DNA of 64,000 nt from Kaiparowitsia implicata GSE-PSE-MK54-09C (GCA_019359435.1 JAHHHI010000094.1:1-64000), one strand, 5' to 3'. Numbered from the stretch's first letter, positions 25,567-34,698 are shown. Notes: generated by a model from the sequence alone, not told the origin. Program-made: numbers and translations.

Positions 25567-26157
25567 CTAAGGTTTTTGCCAAATGAGTGAATAGCGCCAG
25601 AATAGATGCCTTTGGAGGCGGAAACCAGGAACAACACCGTTTGCAACTGATTTAATTTGCTTAAAGGACAACTGAGCAGGGCAGGTTGGCGCAGCGGGAG
25701 TTGGCAGCGTAGTTGATGTTCGATACCACGTTAAATACGCGAGATTGAGTGGAACTGAGATAGCGCTGTAAACATAATCTGCTAAAGTTGCCTCTTGATA
25801 AAGTCCAAGAATTAGTAGTTTTCCAGAAGAGCGCAGTAGCACCTTCATCTTCTTCAAAGCTGCCTCCATATCCATGTGATGTAATGCAGCAATCGACACA
25901 ATCACGTCGTAAGCTGCTTCTGATAAGTCAGATTTAAGGAAATCAGCCTGTCGGTAAGTAATATTGGGAGCAGGATTGTGATTTGATGCTTCTGTTAGGA
26001 TTGCGCTGTTAACATCAAGTGCATCTACAAACTCGGATCGCTCCGCAAGTTTCCAAGCGAAAAGACCTAGCCCACAACCTACATCTAGCGCTCGACTAAC
26101 CTTCACTGGAATTTGACGTAATAAATAGCTATGGTAATGAGTGTTATGGTTCCACAT
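25567..26157 (-). CDS. class I SAM-dependent methyltransferase
   Basis: A 196-residue methyltransferase of the UbiE/Methyltransf_11 type. ALDVGCGLGLFAWKLA is the glycine-rich motif I. ALDVNSAIL carries the acidic ribose-binding residue. YDVIVSIAALHHMDMEAALKKMKVLL is motif II/III, with GKLLILGLY following. The C-terminal part (LAYLTWYRTSTT...) may bind the substrate. The short N-terminus (MWNHNTHYHSYLL) indicates a small-molecule enzyme, substrate unknown. Its base composition is AT-richer than its neighbours, in line with the accessory character of 24.7-26.2 kb. Confidence 0.8.
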   Translation of the reverse strand: MWNHNTHYHSYLLRQIPVKVSRALDVGCGLGLFAWKLAERSEFVDALDVNSAILTEASNHNPAPNITYRQADFLKSDLSEAAYDVIVSIAALHHMDMEAALKKMKVLLRSSGKLLILGLYQEATLADYVYSAISVPLNLAYLTWYRTSTTLPTPAAPTCPAQLSFKQIKSVANGVVPGFRLQRHLFWRYSLIWQKP

Positions 26158-26230
26158 TGCCTATCAAATAAGTCAAAGTCTAACGTTTTTTTGCGAGGTC
26201 TAACACTCTATTCATTCATTGCATTCAGCC

Positions 26231-27214
26231 ATGACAACGCCTTCGTTTGAGATCGCGCTCGATCGCCCAGACTCTGCCGCGTCACCATTGGGGGCGATCG
26301 CCCAAGTGCAGGCCACTCAGCTCATGCCCACGCAGTTTTATGAGCAATACCAGAAACCGGGAATTCCCGTCTTGATCTCGGGCCTATTTGAAGCAGACAC
26401 CGACTGGAACTTAGACTACCTCTGCCAGCAGTTGGGCGAGACCGAGTTTCCGATTCAAGACCACGGCTCTAGCCACCGCGCCCGCGACAAGCGCACCTGG
26501 ACGGGCACGGGCAGCGGCGTAGATACCATTGTGATGCCGTTTCGGCAGTACGCGGACTTGTTGCGATCGCGCGAGGCGCACCAGCGCGATCTATACATGG
26601 GCAAATGCGCCCTGCACCAGACGCCGCTGGGCGATACCCACGCCTTTGAGCAACTCGAAGCCCATTTGGGATTGCAGACGCCCTTCACCCCCTGGAGCTT
26701 TTGGATGGGGCCAGCGGGGCATATCACCCACCTGCACTACGACCCGATGGATGGCACCCTAGCACAGCTGCATGGCGCAAAGCGAGTGATTCTGTTTCCG
26801 CCCTCGCAGTTGTATAACCTCTATCCGTTCTCGGTCTTTAACCAAGTGCGGTATGGCATGAAACTGCGCCCCGGCCACAGCCGCGTCTATCCCGACCAGC
26901 CAGAGTTTGAGCAATTTCCCCGACTGCGTGCCGCCTTGCCCCACCGCTATGAGTTCACCCTCAACCAAGGCGATCTGCTCTACATTCCTGCAGGCTGGTG
27001 GCATGAGGTCATCGCCCAGGGCGATGAGATGAGCTGCTCAGTCAACCGCTTCTGGAACGTGACACCGCTCTCGCGAGCCCTAACCTCTTGGAGCAAATGG
27101 CGGATTCATCTGGGCAGTGTGCTAGCGCTGCCGCATCTGGTCTATGCGCTGGGGCAAGCTCTGGTCAGCGGCAATCCAGCCCAAAAAATTCGCCAACTGA
27201 CATTGAAGCTATAA
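26231..27214 (+). CDS. JmjC/cupin_8-domain oxygenase-like protein
   Basis: A 327-residue protein of the cupin_8/JmjC family (FIH-like). The iron-binding motif is HLHYDP (HxD) in the central barrel, with the second His in YIPAGWWHEV. The N-terminal GIPVLISGLFEADTDWNLDYL is the family's usual opening. ITHLHYDPMDGTLAQLHGAKRVILFPP is the conserved core. Such enzymes use Fe(II) and 2-oxoglutarate to hydroxylate proteins or small molecules. The substrate here is unknown. The ATG at 26231 is preferred over a TTG four codons upstream. Confidence 0.8.
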   Translation: MTTPSFEIALDRPDSAASPLGAIAQVQATQLMPTQFYEQYQKPGIPVLISGLFEADTDWNLDYLCQQLGETEFPIQDHGSSHRARDKRTWTGTGSGVDTIVMPFRQYADLLRSREAHQRDLYMGKCALHQTPLGDTHAFEQLEAHLGLQTPFTPWSFWMGPAGHITHLHYDPMDGTLAQLHGAKRVILFPPSQLYNLYPFSVFNQVRYGMKLRPGHSRVYPDQPEFEQFPRLRAALPHRYEFTLNQGDLLYIPAGWWHEVIAQGDEMSCSVNRFWNVTPLSRALTSWSKWRIHLGSVLALPHLVYALGQALVSGNPAQKIRQLTLKL

Positions 27215-27397
27215 GAAGCGATAACGAGCCTGGTGAGGCTACGTGGCACCCAATCTGAACTGCGATTGACTCAAGATTGGGTGCCGCAAGAGGGTTAAGT
27301 TTTGAACTATCCTCTGCGGATTTGTGCGATCGCTGGCGTAACGTGAGACAAGCCTCTCATACGCTGGAGTTTGGGTCTGATGCTGCCGCAGGTTTTG

Positions 27398-30300
27398 ATG
27401 AGTCGTTGGATCAGTCAACGGAGCGATCGCCCACCCACGAACTCTCCCAGTGGCGCAAGTTGCTGGCGCATGGCGCTGCTCCTGATGGCGAGTGGGCTGG
27501 TCGGCAGCCTGATCAACGCCTCATCTGCGCTAGCCCAGTCCATCACCCCAGCAGCAGACGGGACTGGTAGCACCGTCACCCAGTCTGGCAACGACTACAC
27601 CCTAACCGGGGGCAGCAGGTCTCGCAACGGCGACAACCTGTTCCACAGCTTTGAGCGGTTTGGCATCAGCGCCAACGAAGTGGCGACCTTTCAAACCAAT
27701 CCAGCGCTACAGCGCATTCTGACGCGAGTGACGGGGGGCGATGCCTCCATTATTGACGGGCTGCTGCGGGTGTCTGGCAGCACTGCCGATCTGTATTTTA
27801 TGAACCCAGCGGGGGTGGTGTTTGGGGCAAACGCCCGGCTCGATATTCCAGCCTCATTTTTTGCCACCACGGCCACGGGCATCGGGTTTAATAGCGGCTG
27901 GTTTAACGCCGTGGGCACTGCTCCCTATGCGGATCTGACGGGTGCTCCTACTAATTTTGCCTTTAGCCTAGCGGAGCCTGCCGCCTTGGTCAATGCCGGA
28001 TCGCTGACGGTGGGGGCGGGGCACTCTCTCACGCTGCTGGGCGGCACGGTCATCAACACGGGAGACCTGACTGCACCGGGGGGGCGCATTACCCTAGCAG
28101 CAGTGCCCGGAGAAACGCTCGTGCGGCTGAGTCATGCCGGGAGCTTGCTCAGCCTGGAATTTGAACCCATTGCAGCGACTGATGCAGCGACCGAGCCACC
28201 CAGCATTACGCCGCTGTCGCTGCCCGTGCTGTTGACGGGCGGCTCGGTCACGAGCGCCACAGGACTGACGGTTCATGCTGATGGCTCGGTGCGGCTGGTG
28301 GGGTCGGGGTTGCAGATTCCTGCTGCGGGCGGCACAGCGATTGTGTCGGGCGGGATCAATGCCTCGGCCTCTAGCGCTGCCGGGCAGGGAGTGCCAGAAA
28401 TTACGGTGGTGGGCGATCGCCTCGCCCTTTCCCAAACGACGCTCAACGCCAGCGGCCCCAGCGGCGGCACTGTGCGCATTGGTGGCGACGAGCGAGGGCG
28501 CGGCCCACTGCCCACCGCCCACCGCACCATTGTAGATGCCAGTTCAAGCATCAGCGCCAGCGGCACCAACGGCGCAGGCGGGCGCGTCATCCTCTGGGCA
28601 GAGGACTTAACCCGGTTTGACGGCAGCATTCAGGCGCAGGGGGTTGGCGGCGATGGCGGGTTTGTAGAAGTGTCAGGCCGACTCATCCTCAACTTTAACG
28701 GTCAGGTGAATGTATCGGCGCTGGATGGCGCCATGGGCACGCTGCTGCTTGATCCCGAAAATATCATCATCTCCAATGCAGAGAGTTCACCGGGGGTAGA
28801 TGGAAGCCTGCCCACCATCCTAGTAGACGACTTTCCGGGTGAAACCATCACCATCAATGCCACCACCCTGTCGTCTCAGACGGGCAACCTCATCCTCGAA
28901 GCCACGAATGATATTACCGTTGATCCCAGCATCGGCAGCCTCTTCTTTTTGGGGTCACTGGCAGGGCTAAATTCTGTCACCTTTACGGCTGATGCCGACA
29001 GCAATGGGGCTGGGGCATTTGTGTCTCCAGTAGATATCTCCACCACAGGGGCAGATATCACTATTTCAGGGGCCAGCATTACCACCCAAACGTTAGACAC
29101 CGTCGGCAGTACGGTCGATGCGGGTGGCAGTGTTACGCTGTCTGCGCTCAACGACATCACGGTCGGCAGCATTCTGACCAATGACTTTAGTCTTTCAGGT
29201 GGCACTGCGGGTGCCGTCACGATCGTGAGCACGGCAGGGACTGTGACAGCAGATGCTATCGAGGCTATCTCCTTTGATGGCGCTGGCGGCACTGTCGTGA
29301 TTCAGGGCGATTTGGTGCGTATTCTCAGCACCAATGGGTTTGGGGAAAATGCGGAAAGCATTGATGTGTCTGGTCTGACACCGGGAACCGTGAGCATCAC
29401 CCAGGCGGGAGGCCCCCTTAATATCCCGTTTTTGGTGGGAACCGGAGATGGGGCTGTGGAAAACGGCACCTTTGGCGATATTTCAACGGGCGCTAGCGTG
29501 CTGGAAACTGGCACGTTTCCCGTCTTGCCTGCCGGTGGGATCGCCGCGCTGCCTGGGGAACCCATTGGGATCACGATTACGTCGGTCAATCAAGCCCCGG
29601 TGATTGTGGGGGGCAGTCTGCTATCCACGGGGGTGGATGAGCCGCTGGTGATTGCAGTGGGTGATTTGGGCATCACAGTCACCGATGCCGATAATGACGT
29701 CACGATTGTGGAGATTGGGGCGATCGCCCCGGGCGCACTCCTCACGCGGGGTGGCGTTCCCCTTACGTCGGGAGACACGGTCTTGCTGACGGATGTGCTG
29801 GAGTTTACCCCACCGACTAGCGCGACAGGGGATGTGGTGGCCTTTACGCTAGTCGCTAGCGATCTAGCTAACAATGAGCCGGTGCTGGCGTCCTCTGCCC
29901 CAGCTCCGATTACCGTTAGCCTGCAGCCTGAGCCGATCGATCCCGTTGATCCAATTGATCCCATCGACCCGATAGACCCTATCGATCCGGTAGACCCGAT
30001 AGACCCCGTAGATCCGATTGATCCCATCGATCCAGTAGACCCGATAGATCCAGTCAATCCGGTAGACCCGACCGATCCTATCAGTGGTTTTGAGCTAGAG
30101 ATTACTGATCCCCTGGTCGATCGCCCCGTTACCGATCCGCCACCGATTCTGAACCCACCCGCAACGGATCGCCTGCTTGACCCCCGCATCTCGCAACTAG
30201 AAGAGCGGCTGAATACCGACTTCTCGGCGATCGCCACTGCCGCATCAGTCCGCACGCTAGATGATGGACGGGCGATCGCCCAGCAGATTGAAGACGAAAC

Positions 30301-31435
30301 CGGGGTAAAACCGGCCTTTGTCTATCTCAGCTTTGTGCCTGCTGGGGGCGATTTGCTCAGCACCGTGCTGATCCCTGCAGAGACCGATCAACTGGAACTG
30401 GTGGTGGTGACGGCGCAAGGGGATCTCATTCGCCGCCGCATTCCCGACGCTACGCGGGCTCACGTGATGGCGATCGCCCAAGAATTCCGCCTACAGATTA
30501 CCGATCCCCGCAATGTGCGCAACACCCGCTACCTGCCCTCAGCTCAGCAGCTCTATGGTTGGATGATCGCCCCCATTCTGGCGGATCTCGTCGCGCTAGA
30601 CATCGATAACCTAGTGTTTCTGCCCGAAGCGGGGCTGCGATCGCTTCCCTTTGCTGCCCTGCATGACGGGCAACAGTTCATCATCGAGCAGTTCAGTATC
30701 GGGCTGATGCCCAGCCTTAGCCTCACCGACACTCGCTATGTTGATGTGCGCAATGCTCAGGTGCTCGCCATGGGCATTGCGGCCAGCACCCAGGGGCAAC
30801 TGCCGCTCCCGGCTGTGCCCGTAGAACTCAACACCTTGGCACTCAAGCTTTGGACAGGGCGCATTTTCCTCGATGCCACCAGCACCCTCGACAATCTGAA
30901 AGCGGTGCGCCAGCAACAGCCCTTCGGCATCATCCATCTGGCAACTCACGCCGACTTTGTGGCAGGAAACCTGAGCGATGCCTATATTCAGCTCTGGAAC
31001 GATCGGCTGCGGCTGGATCAGTTGCAGCAGCTCGGCTGGAACGATCCCCCCGTGGAATTGCTGGTGCTGAGCGCCTGCCGCACTGCTTTGGGGGATGAGC
31101 AAGCCGAGTTGGGCTTTGCAGGACTAGCAGTGCAAGCTGGGGTCAAGTCTGCCATTGCCAGCCTGTGGTATGTCAGCGATGCCGCCACGGCGGCCCTCAT
31201 GACGCGCCTTTACGATAGCCTCCGTACTGCCCCGATTAAAGCCGAGGCCCTGCGTCAGGCACAGCTTGCCATGGCGCGCGGCGAGGTCAGTGTAGATGAA
31301 ACGGGGCGACTGCTGGGACTGGGCGAGGTGGGCAGCACCCTCCTCCCGGCTGAGAGCACCCGAGATGTGCTGGGCCAAACCCTCGCGCATCCTTACTATT
31401 GGGCGGCGTTTACCATGATTGGCAACCCTTGGTAA
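27398..31435 (+). CDS. secreted TPS-domain protein fused to a CHAT protease
   Basis: A 1345-residue exoprotein. The N-terminus has a signal peptide (MALLLMASGLVGSLINASSALAQ region) followed by a filamentous-haemagglutinin TPS domain to about residue 170 (DLYFMNPAGVVFGANARLD). Beta-helix-like repeats and a cadherin-like stretch (about 730-845) come next. A 16-fold XDP proline-aspartate hinge (847-894) leads to a C-terminal CHAT caspase-like domain from about 1010. The catalytic dyad is visible: His1184 in IIHLATHADF and Cys1227 in LVLSACRTALGD. The layout predicts secretion by a TpsB/Omp85-type transporter, but no such gene is in the window. The start is uncertain; ATG 27398 has AGG five bases ahead. 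Confidence 0.8.
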   Translation: MSRWISQRSDRPPTNSPSGASCWRMALLLMASGLVGSLINASSALAQSITPAADGTGSTVTQSGNDYTLTGGSRSRNGDNLFHSFERFGISANEVATFQTNPALQRILTRVTGGDASIIDGLLRVSGSTADLYFMNPAGVVFGANARLDIPASFFATTATGIGFNSGWFNAVGTAPYADLTGAPTNFAFSLAEPAALVNAGSLTVGAGHSLTLLGGTVINTGDLTAPGGRITLAAVPGETLVRLSHAGSLLSLEFEPIAATDAATEPPSITPLSLPVLLTGGSVTSATGLTVHADGSVRLVGSGLQIPAAGGTAIVSGGINASASSAAGQGVPEITVVGDRLALSQTTLNASGPSGGTVRIGGDERGRGPLPTAHRTIVDASSSISASGTNGAGGRVILWAEDLTRFDGSIQAQGVGGDGGFVEVSGRLILNFNGQVNVSALDGAMGTLLLDPENIIISNAESSPGVDGSLPTILVDDFPGETITINATTLSSQTGNLILEATNDITVDPSIGSLFFLGSLAGLNSVTFTADADSNGAGAFVSPVDISTTGADITISGASITTQTLDTVGSTVDAGGSVTLSALNDITVGSILTNDFSLSGGTAGAVTIVSTAGTVTADAIEAISFDGAGGTVVIQGDLVRILSTNGFGENAESIDVSGLTPGTVSITQAGGPLNIPFLVGTGDGAVENGTFGDISTGASVLETGTFPVLPAGGIAALPGEPIGITITSVNQAPVIVGGSLLSTGVDEPLVIAVGDLGITVTDADNDVTIVEIGAIAPGALLTRGGVPLTSGDTVLLTDVLEFTPPTSATGDVVAFTLVASDLANNEPVLASSAPAPITVSLQPEPIDPVDPIDPIDPIDPIDPVDPIDPVDPIDPIDPVDPIDPVNPVDPTDPISGFELEITDPLVDRPVTDPPPILNPPATDRLLDPRISQLEERLNTDFSAIATAASVRTLDDGRAIAQQIEDETGVKPAFVYLSFVPAGGDLLSTVLIPAETDQLELVVVTAQGDLIRRRIPDATRAHVMAIAQEFRLQITDPRNVRNTRYLPSAQQLYGWMIAPILADLVALDIDNLVFLPEAGLRSLPFAALHDGQQFIIEQFSIGLMPSLSLTDTRYVDVRNAQVLAMGIAASTQGQLPLPAVPVELNTLALKLWTGRIFLDATSTLDNLKAVRQQQPFGIIHLATHADFVAGNLSDAYIQLWNDRLRLDQLQQLGWNDPPVELLVLSACRTALGDEQAELGFAGLAVQAGVKSAIASLWYVSDAATAALMTRLYDSLRTAPIKAEALRQAQLAMARGEVSVDETGRLLGLGEVGSTLLPAESTRDVLGQTLAHPYYWAAFTMIGNPW
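29936..30079 (+). repeat. 9-bp tandem repeat encoding XDP hinge
   Basis: Sixteen in-frame 9-bp units encode (I/V/T)DP, with one VNP. Third-position variation is high although the protein repeat is nearly invariant, so purifying selection rather than recent expansion appears to keep it. It separates the secreted passenger from the CHAT domain. Confidence 0.9.
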
Positions 31436-31446
31436 CGTGAGGTCTG

Positions 31447-32250
31447 CTAGAACATGGGCTTGGCAAAAACCTGCGTCCAGTAATAGTTGTAGTTGACGCT
31501 GCCCGTGTCATTGGCCTGGTGATAGTAGCCCACGCCCATTTCGGTAAAGTTGGAATTGAGCATGTTGGCTTTGTGGCCAGGGCTGTTGATCCAACCTTGA
31601 ACGACTGCTGCTGGGGTTGTATAGCCGGCAGCAATATTTTCGCCGCTGTGTGACCAGTTATAGCCTGTGGCCGAGATGCGCTGGCTGGGGCTAGAGCCAT
31701 CCTTGCCGGTATGGCTAAAGAAGTCTTGCACCGCCATGTTTTGGGTATGGGTTTGGGCGGCAGTCGCCAGTTGGTTGGTGTAAGTGAGTGCGCTTAGGCC
31801 ATTTTGCTGGCGAAAGCTGTTGGTCAACTGAAAGACTTCTTGCATGAAGGCGCTGCTTGGATCTGTCGCTAGGGCTTGAGTTGGGGGTGCTGTCGAAATG
31901 GTGCGCACGCGCCCCCGCCCACCCAGGTGAAAGATCTGGACGTGAAATTCACCGGCAGGCATATTGGGTTTCTTTAGCTGTCCGATGCTGTTGGCGTCGG
32001 CAAAGGTTTCTTTCACCACTTCGCCTGTGTCAACGCGGCCATTGCCATTGCGATCGCGAATGAGACGGGCAAACACGGATGGGCCGTTGGTTCTAACGCG
32101 AATGTTGAGGCTGCTGCGGTTCGCTAGCCGTGACCAAACGGTGACGCTAGTCTTGCTGGGGTTAATCGGTTGAGAAAAGACCGACTGCGTGCCGCCAACT
32201 TGAATCCGCTGAGCGCTGTCCAGGGAATTGTGAATGTTGTTCGCAGACAT
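31447..32250 (-). CDS. CAP-domain (SCP/PR1-like) protein
   Basis: A 267-residue protein with a C-terminal CAP domain. Markers are SSAFMQEVFQLTNSFRQQNGLSAL, HTQNMAVQDFFSHTGKDG, SHSGENIAAGY, VVQGWINSPGHKANML and MGVGYY, with both conserved His and Glu residues present. The N-terminal half has a pre-peptidase-like beta domain carrying DRNGNGRVDTGE, an EF-hand/dockerin-type calcium loop. Bacterial CAP proteins are usually exported, but no classical signal peptide is visible here, so export is uncertain. Their roles are unclear. It is convergent with the TPS-CHAT gene. Confidence 0.85.
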   Translation of the reverse strand: MSANNIHNSLDSAQRIQVGGTQSVFSQPINPSKTSVTVWSRLANRSSLNIRVRTNGPSVFARLIRDRNGNGRVDTGEVVKETFADANSIGQLKKPNMPAGEFHVQIFHLGGRGRVRTISTAPPTQALATDPSSAFMQEVFQLTNSFRQQNGLSALTYTNQLATAAQTHTQNMAVQDFFSHTGKDGSSPSQRISATGYNWSHSGENIAAGYTTPAAVVQGWINSPGHKANMLNSNFTEMGVGYYHQANDTGSVNYNYYWTQVFAKPMF

Positions 32251-32567
32251 AGAAGTTTGAGTGAGCTAAGGGGAAGAAAACCAAGGCTTCTTCCAGTAAG
32301 CAAACTCAGTAGGGCGATCGCCAACCCGGTATCTACGGAAACAAAATTTGGCATTCCAGCCGTCAGTATCTGGCCGTCAGAAAAACTGCTTATCTCTCTG
32401 ACTAAAGAATGACGGCTATTGACCGCCTGCTATAGCATTGGTGAATTTTGCGTTGGTTTGGTATAAAACGATGCGTGCTGGCATGAAAAGAGGGCGATCG
32501 CCACCATCAAACTCACGTTGCCCTCAGTTCGGGGGAAGATGGGTTTTGAGCGTATTCCCGACTCAGG
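32251..32567. other. intergenic region, no gene seen
   Basis: 317 bases between two leftward genes. It contains the promoter region of the CAP gene. A HIP1-containing stretch and nothing else recognisable is present. Confidence 0.35.
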
Positions 32568-33026
32568 TTATGTGAGTTCAAACTCCTGCATCGCCGGAAA
32601 AAAGTTGCGGTGTTCGTGGCTAGAGCGGCTGAGCTTAATTAACGCAAAGCGCTGGCTGGGAGAAAGCTGCTGCCATTGCGCCAGAGTGATTGGATGCTGG
32701 AGTTCTTGGGCGCGATCGCCCACACTTTGGGGAATGGCAGAGGCATCAGCCCAGGGCGGGGCGGGGTCAACGGGTAGATCGGCAGGATGCTGACCTGTGG
32801 TCGCCCACACGCGATCGCGTAAGAAGTCTCGATAGGCTGCGGCCTCTTGGGATGTGGCGCAGGGGCGATCTATTAAGTGTTGGCGATCGCCCGCCGAAAG
32901 CCGATGCCACTGTTCTAGCTTGAGCTTCACGCCACAGGTATCGAGTTTGAGCCGCACCTGCATGGGGATGCACCGCAACGACTCCACGAAATCTGCTTCG
33001 AATTGAAAAAACGGTTGCTGCCCCAT
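32568..33026 (-). CDS. nitrate reductase-associated protein
   Basis: A 152-residue member of the cyanobacterial nitrate-reductase-associated family (PF09655). The signature is FFQFEADFVESLRCIPMQVRLKLD, then CGVKLKLEQW and DRPCATSQEAAAYRDFL. In other cyanobacteria the family is found in or near nitrate assimilation genes, where its role is unproven. Here no narB, nirA or nrt gene is in sight. The start MGQQPFFQFE at 33026 fits homologues; the open frame extends upstream to 33116, but that leader is AT-rich and non-conserved. Confidence 0.85.
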   Translation of the reverse strand: MGQQPFFQFEADFVESLRCIPMQVRLKLDTCGVKLKLEQWHRLSAGDRQHLIDRPCATSQEAAAYRDFLRDRVWATTGQHPADLPVDPAPPWADASAIPQSVGDRAQELQHPITLAQWQQLSPSQRFALIKLSRSSHEHRNFFPAMQEFELT

Positions 33027-33405
33027 GGCCGTCTCATCCCCTCTAAATGGATACATTTTTACATATGGTGTTTTTTTAAGATAAAGCTTCCAAATATACG
33101 CTACATTTTGAAGCATCCGGATTTAACAGCACCTGAGCAACCCTAGCAAAAATACTAATGTATTATTGAGGCAGCTAGGGTTGATGCAATCCGTCTTGGC
33201 TCTGTCTTGAAGTACCTGTCTTGAAGTGGCAGTGGTGGCCCGATTAGGGCACTCTGGCAAAGTGCTAGTGGCCAAATCGCTACCAACAAATCGCTACCAA
33301 TCTGCTCAGATCAGGTCGGGATTCAGTCTCGGTAAGAATCAGCCAAGCATGGGTTAACGCAAGGGTCTTGCGGTTTTGTCGGTCGGTGTGTTCGATGTCG
33401 TCAGC
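33027..33405. promoter_or_regulatory. divergent intergenic region
   Basis: 379 bases between divergent genes, AT-rich near 33040-33110 (with a run of seven T) and bearing both promoters. It contains short imperfect repeats such as TGTCTTGAAGT (twice around 33203-33228) and AAATCGCTACCAA (twice around 33277-33300). Confidence 0.4.
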
Positions 33406-33960
33406 ATGAGTGATTCGCGATCTATGGTTTCTCAGCTTGAAACTCCCCTCTCAGACCTCAGCCGTCAGCTCCCCATCTCGATTGAGGGGCTGGTTCAGGT
33501 CTTTACCTGCCCCCATCGCAGCTTCTTTACCAATGTGATTGCCCAGGCGCTGCGCATTGCGGGTCAAGGCACCCCAGTGCTGGTGGTGCAGTTTCTCAAA
33601 GGCGGCATTCGCCAAGGCCATGAGCATCCCATGCAAATGGGGCAGCACCTCGACTGGTATCGCTGCAATCTGCCCCGCTGTATCGACACGCCCCAGCTTG
33701 AAGATGCAGAAAAGCAATCTGTGCTGGACTTGTGGGAGCACACCAAAGCCCAAGTTGCAGCGGGACGATATCACCTGGTCGTGCTAGAAGATTTGAGCTT
33801 GGCGATTAACTTTGGGCTGATTCCTGAAGCCGATGTGCTGGAGTTTTTAGCCACCCGTCCGGCTCAGGTGGATGTCATTTTGACGGGGCCAGAGATGCCT
33901 GCCTCCATTTTGGAGATTGCCGACCAAATTACTGAATTGCGTCGGAGCCATAATCCGTAG
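33406..33960 (+). CDS. CobO/CobA-like P-loop protein with degenerate Walker A
   Basis: A 184-residue protein of the ATP:corrinoid adenosyltransferase (CobO/BtuR) fold. Later strands are conserved: TPVLVVQFLKGG, HLVVLEDLSLAINFGLI and VDVILTGPEMPASILEIADQITEL. The nucleotide loop, normally GxGKGKTTAA after the first strand, reads FTCPHRSFFTNV and lacks the Gly/Lys/Thr residues. It therefore probably does not bind ATP in the usual way and is likely a cyanobacterial paralogue with another role. Start ATG at 33406; an upstream TTG adds ten residues. Confidence 0.7.
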   Translation: MSDSRSMVSQLETPLSDLSRQLPISIEGLVQVFTCPHRSFFTNVIAQALRIAGQGTPVLVVQFLKGGIRQGHEHPMQMGQHLDWYRCNLPRCIDTPQLEDAEKQSVLDLWEHTKAQVAAGRYHLVVLEDLSLAINFGLIPEADVLEFLATRPAQVDVILTGPEMPASILEIADQITELRRSHNP

Positions 33961-34031
33961 CTCCGTTTCACCGCTGTGCCTCACTTCTGCATTCCACCTC
34001 AATCTCTAGGGGGTGTTTCCCCGGCGCGCAG

Positions 34032-34340
34032 CTAGGTTGCAAACAGGCCAAACACGGCGCAACCCAGCACGATGCACAGCACTAGGGGCAGCTTTTTGAA
34101 GCGGGCGATGAGAACAATGAGACTGGCGGCGATCGCCCCTCCCGTTCCCCCAGTTCCCCCGGTTATATCAGTATCGGTAAACTGCACCAGGCTGTTGAGA
34201 GTGAGCACCAAAATCACCGCCAAGGGCAGGTGTGTGAGTGCCCGAGTCGGTATCCATCGAGCGGGTAGCCATACGCCGACGCTGCGCATGGCATAGGTGC
34301 CAAGGCCTGCAAAAACTATCGTCCACCATAAGGTCATCAA
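34032..34340 (-). CDS. AzlD-family branched-chain amino acid transport subunit
   Basis: A 102-residue membrane protein with four hydrophobic segments. It matches AzlD: MMTLWWTIVFAGLGTYAMRSVGVWLP at the start and LPLVLCIVLGCAVFGLF at the end. A GGTGGTGGAI insertion lies between two helices. AzlC and AzlD together export branched-chain amino acids. azlC normally lies directly upstream with a short overlap, but the adjacent 34341-34698 holds no azlC. Confidence 0.75.
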   Translation of the reverse strand: MMTLWWTIVFAGLGTYAMRSVGVWLPARWIPTRALTHLPLAVILVLTLNSLVQFTDTDITGGTGGTGGAIAASLIVLIARFKKLPLVLCIVLGCAVFGLFAT

Positions 34341-34698
34341 TTGGGTCTCGTCTTAATTGGGTTGTAAGTGAAACGCTAGGCGTCTTGCAACATAGGCGTC
34401 TTGCAAGAGTTGCATAACCTAACCTGAGTCTAGTCTCAGATTATTGCTATGCATAATATACATAACAGGACTCTTAAAGCATCTTCTAAGGCGGCTGGGG
34501 CAATTGGAGAAGGTTGCGCTCTCATGCACCATCAGAGAAGCCGTAACCCTGTCCAGATGTAGCACGCGCAAAATAGGTGCCGTACGTTTTTCCATCCTGG
34601 GAGAGTCCTACGACCTCTGCTGGGTTCTGTGATCGGTTGGGGCGATCGCCCTCACCTCTCAAAGTTACGCCTCAGAGACGGTTGGTCGGCAATCCACC
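34341..34698. other. intergenic region, no gene seen
   Basis: 358 bases. It contains GGCGTCTTGCAA repeated at about 34379 and 34391. No reliable open frame; azlC, which would be expected here, is absent. Confidence 0.4.

Noticed and set aside
26178-26204. Two GTCTAAC heptamers 20 bases apart near the methyltransferase gene
   Set aside because: They match an attC core but lack the paired arms and the GTTRRRY partner; likely chance.
29590-30255. Long antisense frame opposite the XDP hinge encoding Gly-Ser-Thr/Ile repeats
   Set aside because: It is the complement of the tandem repeat in the TPS-CHAT gene; a codon-bias shadow.
34444-34632. 62-codon rightward frame upstream of the GDYXXLXY gene end
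   Set aside because: No family and no ribosome-binding site; not an azlC fragment.
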